Shown: piece by piece, positions 59,486 through 64,000 of the stretch
Position numbering within the stretch: the first letter of the stretch is position 1
Layout of the letters: every line of letters begins with the position of its first letter
DNA from: Talpa occidentalis
Lineage: Eukaryota; Chordata; Mammalia; Eulipotyphla; Talpidae
Direction: 5' to 3'
NCBI RefSeq assembly: GCF_014898055.3
Contig: NW_023601104.1
Location: 86,101,106-86,165,105 of the forward strand
Length of the DNA: 64,000 bases
Program-made: the position numbers and the translations under genes
Notes under the pieces: model-generated
The model's database searches: none
Told to the model about the DNA's origin: nothing
The model's input: only the letters and a program-made list of their open reading frames with translations

Positions 59486-59487
59486 AA

Positions 59488-59517
59488 CAGTACCCCAGTA
59501 CCCCAGTACCCCAGTAC
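59488..59517. repeat. (AGTACCCC)n short tandem repeat
   Basis: About 3.5 units of an 8-bp motif. Confidence 0.93.
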
Positions 59518-61690
59518 ATGCACACAGTTGATGCTTGGCATTTGTGGATTCAACTTTTGTGTTGTTGATCATTCATGGGCAACTTCTGTAGGTCTTTGCC
59601 ATGTGGTTGTTATCTTGCTGAAACCTGGTAGTATAGACACAACTGGGTGCAGAGAGATCACAGACATGAGTCAGTTAATCACTGAACTCAGTCACCACTC
59701 CTCAGTGTGGCTGCACAATTCTATCCTGGTCTGTTTGCATTAGCTTCCATGAAGCAATATGCAAAATGCCCCCTTCCTGACATGGGGAAGAACTATCAAT
59801 AAATGATGGATTCACAGCCTGGGCTTTCATGGATCTATATGTTGGTACTGAGACTGGACAACTGCACCACCTAAGCACCATGGCTCACTAATTAAACAAC
59901 AGATGGCACAAGTAGGTGAAATATCAAAATACCTCTGGTTGCCAATAAGCTGGATTAAAGAATACAATTTGGCTTGTTGACATATTTAGGCTTCCCATTG
60001 GTTTCCTTCTAGAATAAAACACACCTAGTCACAATACCCTGTCATAGCAGAGCATCAGGCACCAATAGCATTTTTAAGAGACAGAAAACACATGTTTCCT
60101 AAAATCAGTATGCTCTGAGAATATGGGCGTAGGATGAAAGTTTATAAATTTTACCTGATATCACCAATCAAATATGCCTCTTTCCCTGGAGGAGTAAGTA
60201 AAAAGCTAGAAAACAGGGATGGAAATATTGCTCGTGGCTACAGTATAGACACTTTGCAATCTGAATTCAAGACTCTACACTTCCATTTTGTTTCTGGGAG
60301 AGCTCATTGAGCATCTGCTAATAATAACAGCAGGAGCAATAATAATATTCTGTGTTAGTCAGGATAAGCCATGCTACGCTAAATCCTAAAACCTCAGAAA
60401 CAAAGGACATCAAAAATTTCACTTCTTAATCACCTGCTATGATCCCAAAAGACTAGTGACAGACTGAAAAATAAAATAAAAAATAAGTAAAATAAAAAGA
60501 TAGGCATAGAAAATTCAGGCATTTGAAATCACTTTAAAATATGTGATTTAAGAAATCGCTGGCATTCCCTCTGTCTTTTGAGTGTCTGTGTGTCTTGCAT
60601 CTTATAACATAATAATGTCTTCTTACAGGGAAAAGGGAATGATTTGCTTACAATACATTATAAAAGATTTCCATTTCCCAAGTTGAAGATCCTTAAATAA
60701 GACATAAACCAACTATATGTGCGATATATAGCTAAACTGCTCTTCATCACCTCTGTAATATCCTGGACTTGAGGAGCAAGAGGAACCAGTCCACCCATGA
60801 AGCCCATACATCTTGCTATGGTGAGGGTAAAAAGAGTCATATTTCTCTAACACAGGAGTCTGTGTCTTTTGTCAAAATTCATAAAACTGTGATATGCTAC
60901 CTGATTAGTTTACAAATCAGATAAAGTCTCAGCCACATCACAGTTCTTGACAGAAATCATTTAGAATTTCAGTAAAAAGATGAAAACTATTACAAAATGG
61001 AAATCATAGATCTGGAAATACACTAACTGAAAATGAGAACATAATAAAAAAGGCTCAGCAGCAAATTAGATACAGCTAAAGGAAGGATTCATAAACTAGA
61101 AGATACATAAGAACAAAATAGATGGAAACCTGACAGATGAAAATAAAACTGAATGGTGTAGTAATTCTACTACATTCATAATTTAATATTCTCTCTAGCC
61201 TAAAAGAAACTATTATCATATCCATGTTTGTCTTTATACATTTACTACAAGTGTTCATTGTATACATGTATGTTTGTATGTATACTAAACAACATAGAAC
61301 ACTGTATTTGGAAAAACTTGTATAAGTGGTATTAGGTGCTTGCTTTTTTAATAATATTTTAATATTATAAAAAATATTCTTTTTACTAAAATATTTTCAC
61401 TAACTTTCTCTCTTATTTCATTTAACAAAGGCTTTATCTATTGTATCAAAATGTCTTTTGTAGCAAAACATTATATTGCTTTATATTATGAGTAATTCTC
61501 TTTTCAGGTAGTTCCGTGTTTATTTCCCAACTACATACTTAAGCAAATTTCTAGCCTAGAAAAAACCTGAAAGTAAACGAATGAATTTTAAAAAAGTAAA
61601 ACACCCCATGAAAGAAATTTAGATTTGTTATCAGTCTATGGCAGGCTCTGGAGACAGATGTGACATTAACACTTTCAGAAATTTCACTTA
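59518..61690. other. Single-copy non-coding DNA with possible LTR remnants
   Basis: No gene is recognised. 59590-59900 and 60345-60450 ('tgttagtcaggataagccatgctacgctaaatcc') have the feel of worn LTR sequence, but I cannot assign them. Confidence 0.35.
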
Positions 61691-61699
61691 AAAGTTATC

Positions 61700-62400
61700 A
61701 ATTAGACAAAATAAAGTACAGATTTTGATGTAAGACCTGAAGTCATCAATACATAGAATAAAACATAGGCTAAATATTCCAAGACATTGGCTTCAGAGAT
61801 TTCTTTGGGGACTTGACTCCAAAAAAAAAAAAAAAGAGAACAAAAGCAAACAAACAAACAAACAGGACTACATGAAGCTAAAAATCTTCTATTCAGTGAG
61901 AGAAACTATCATTAAAATGAAAACAAACACTATTGAATGGGATAAGACAGTTGCACACCATACATCCAACAAGGGGCATTTAACATATAAAATCTCATAC
62001 AACTCAACAGAAAAGCCTAAGCAAATGGGCAGAGGGGGCCACACTTATCCAAAGAAGACATACAGTTGACCAAAAAGCATCTGCAAAAACATGTTCATCA
62101 TCACTTACTATCAGGGAAATACAAATACCAGATGATCTCACTCATGAGAAATATGGAGAAACAAAACAAAGAAAGAGACAAAATTAAATCAAAACAAACC
62201 CTAGATATGACTGTAGATTGCAGCTATGGGAGGGGTTGGGAGCAGAGAAGTGACAGGGAAGTAAAGTGGGGAGCAGTTCAACAGACTACAGTGGAGTATT
62301 ATGGGTGCTTTGGTGTTAAATATGGTGTGGTAACATACATCTGAAGAGATATGAACCTACACCCCTAATGTAAATCAACATTATCTTCATTAAAAAATTA
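61700..62400 (+). mobile_element. Old L1 3' end with internal deletions
   Basis: ORF2 pieces in sense ('tttgatgtaagacctgaagtcatc', 'catgaagctaaaaatcttctattcagtgag', 'ctatcagggaaatacaaata'), an A-rich expansion at 61822-61864, and a jump near 62125 from 'gggaaatacaaata' to 'ccagatgatctcactcat'. About 485 bp of consensus is missing there. The 3' UTR continues to about 62395. Frames at 61872-62069 and 62066-62344 are broken ORF2 and 3' UTR. Confidence 0.82.
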
Positions 62401-62419
62401 AACATCAGGGGGAAAAATA

Positions 62420-62627
62420 ACAATAAAAACACAACAAAACAAAACAAGAACAGACAATTATAAATCAGAGACATCCTGCAGAGGAGGAGGTGGGAGAGGG
62501 ATCAGAGGGAGGGAGGGAGAAGCACAGGGGACTGTGGTGATGGTGCACAGTGCATTAGGGAAGGAAATTCTATGGGGACTACACCTGGGCGGGGAAAGCA
62601 AACATTATTTAAAAATGAACAATGATG

Positions 62628-62662
<35 letters not shown>

Positions 62663-62700
62663 AAAAATTACGTTAATGCTAAATTGTAAAAAAAATTAAA
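62420..62700 (+). mobile_element. Second L1 3' UTR in tandem
   Basis: 'agacaattataaatcagagacatcctgcagaggagg', a GGGA-rich stretch and 'ggggactgtggtgatggtgc' form a further L1 3' UTR beside the one ending at 62400. The two differ, so this is a separate insertion or an older tandem arrangement. It ends in a (TA)n run and A-rich DNA. Confidence 0.65.
62628..62658. repeat. (TA)n microsatellite
   Basis: About 14 TA units at the end of an L1 tail. Confidence 0.95.
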
Positions 62701-62873
62701 AATTAAACATTTTTAAATGTTATCAGTAAGAAATTTCACAAATTCCCTAAAGGAGATGAAAAACACATCAGTGTGGCTGAAAACTGCTAATAGAATACAA
62801 AATAGAAAGCAATCCTCATAGATCCATGCCACAGATGATGGTGTCCACTGCAGGCTATAAAACAATACTAAGA

Positions 62874-63157
62874 GGGCCTCCATGGTGGTGCAGCGGGTTG
62901 AGCACAGTGCTATGAAGCTGTCTGCAGCTCTGTGAAGCTGTCTGCAGCCTCTGCAGTGTGGGTTCATTTCCTGGCCAGCCAAGGAGATACCCACATGGCA
63001 CAGCAGACATCTCCTGACTCGCCCGCTCTCCCCTCAGCAGTGCTTTCAGTCTGTCTGCATGTTCTGCTGCCCGCTCTGTCTCCAGTGAATCCTATGATCC
63101 TCCCACACCTCTGGCCTGTATCCCAACTCTTGTATAAATAAATAAACCTTTAAAAAA
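62874..63157 (+). mobile_element. T+ tRNA-derived SINE with internal 20-bp duplication
   Basis: 'gggcctccatggtggtgcagc' head, then 'tgaagctgtctgcagctctg' at 62913-62932 repeated at 62933-62953, the usual body, and tail AAATAAATAAACCTTT plus A-run. Target repeat aatactaaga / aatactatga at 62864-62873 and 63158-63167 with one mismatch. Confidence 0.92.
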
Positions 63158-63169
63158 AATACTATGAAA

Positions 63170-64000
63170 CAGTCAATGACCAAATTGAACCATTATCAGG
63201 TTGGATTTTCTCTAAAAAAGTTACATGAAGCATTAAAGAATGAGTGGGAAAGTATGTCAGTCCATTTCAATCCTGGAAATACAGAAATTTGTTCACTAGA
63301 TGCCAGTTATTTTTTTGCAACACAAGGAAACTAAAGAAGTAATGTCCAATGTATAAGGAATTTGAACAGAATCAACGACTGAAGTAGGAATAAAGGTGAC
63401 TCAAGTATATGAAAAATCATTTTATTATAGGTATTGGGATGAGGAAAGATGCTCCAGCAAAAATATTGAAAAAGAAAGGTTTGGTGTATTCGTGAAACAA
63501 GTTTTCCTGTAATGAAAGTGGTAAAGTTAAAACAACATTTGATAGGGTTCACTTGGCATAGATATGTGAAAAGAAGGGTTTTCAAGGAAAACTTGACCTG
63601 AGATAAGACAGTTCTTGGCAGTTTAAACAACCACTGATGGAGCTGATACCTTGAGGTGACTTGATGACCACACTTCCTCCAGCTGGGCTGCCAGTCCCTC
63701 TTGAAAAAGGTGGAAATTTGGGATGCTAGTTAGAAATACAAGCCTAACTCTCAAGGCAGGGATGTGCATATCTTTTCCTTTTGTACCAGTCAGACTTGTA
63801 AGATTCCAAATTAAGTAGCCCTCTGTATGAGGTATTTTTCTACTTGCCCTTCTAAATGCACTCTCCACTCTCACAATCATCACCTGTGCCCCAGGAAGCT
63901 AACCATTACTGACTATACCAATGGGCTTTCTTATCCTTGGTTTGCTGTTGGGTTCAAGCAATGAGAATCAACAGCAGAAAATCAAAGGGAAAGAAGAAGT
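63170..64000. other. Single-copy non-coding DNA
   Basis: No gene is recognised. Minus-strand frames at 63331-63630 (99 codons) and 63623-63883 (86 codons) have no recognisable domain. Confidence 0.4.

Overview
The window is mammalian nuclear DNA with no recognisable protein-coding gene. It is AT-rich and mostly non-coding. It holds LINE-1 (L1) copies of several ages, a tRNA-derived SINE family, ancient L2 and MIR pieces, MLT1 and other LTR remnants, two DNA-transposon relics and microsatellites. MIR, L2, MLT1 and MER5A together point to a placental mammal. The SINE has a tRNA-like head with A and B boxes, a GC-rich body, and a tail of AATAAA repeats followed by TCTTT and then poly-A. That is the T+ class of SINE. 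Its head resembles SINEs of laurasiatherians, and a rhinolophoid bat (Rhin-1-like family) is my best guess, made from memory and not verified.

Layout. 0-7.1 kb: a 5'-inverted young L1 (760-1902), an L2 split by an MLT1 LTR, a second young L1 (5625-6313) and a SINE. 7-18 kb: three SINE copies in all to 9.2 kb, old antisense L1 pieces, another L2 split by MLT1, then about 2.5 kb of AT-rich repeat-poor DNA. 18.2-20.6 kb: a nest in which a young antisense L1 (18277-20004) sits inside an older L1 that was itself 5'-inverted. 20.8-41 kb: microsatellites, MIR, L2, MER5A, a hAT relic, SINEs and a GC-rich block at 37.9-38.4 kb that may be a solitary LTR. 42.5-54.4 kb: three middle-aged L1 copies, an ERV LTR (47.0-47.5 kb) and the youngest-looking SINE, which has a double A-tail. 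54-64 kb: mostly single-copy DNA, a GACA/GATA microsatellite, deleted L1 copies and one SINE.

The only coding matter is the C-terminal part of L1 ORF2, in several broken copies. No copy has ORF1, the endonuclease or a complete reverse transcriptase, so none can move by itself. The window is most likely an intergenic region or a large intron. Small exons cannot be excluded by eye.

I found no new biological system. The best observations are two twin-priming L1 inversions (one nested), a SINE that lost its pol III terminator and carries a short 3' transduction, a G-rich tract in the young L1 3' UTRs that is missing from an older copy, two L1 copies that lost overlapping parts of ORF2, and several repeat-free blocks that may be conserved regulatory DNA. 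Repeat family names come from remembered consensus patterns. Edges of old repeats are good to a few tens of bases only.
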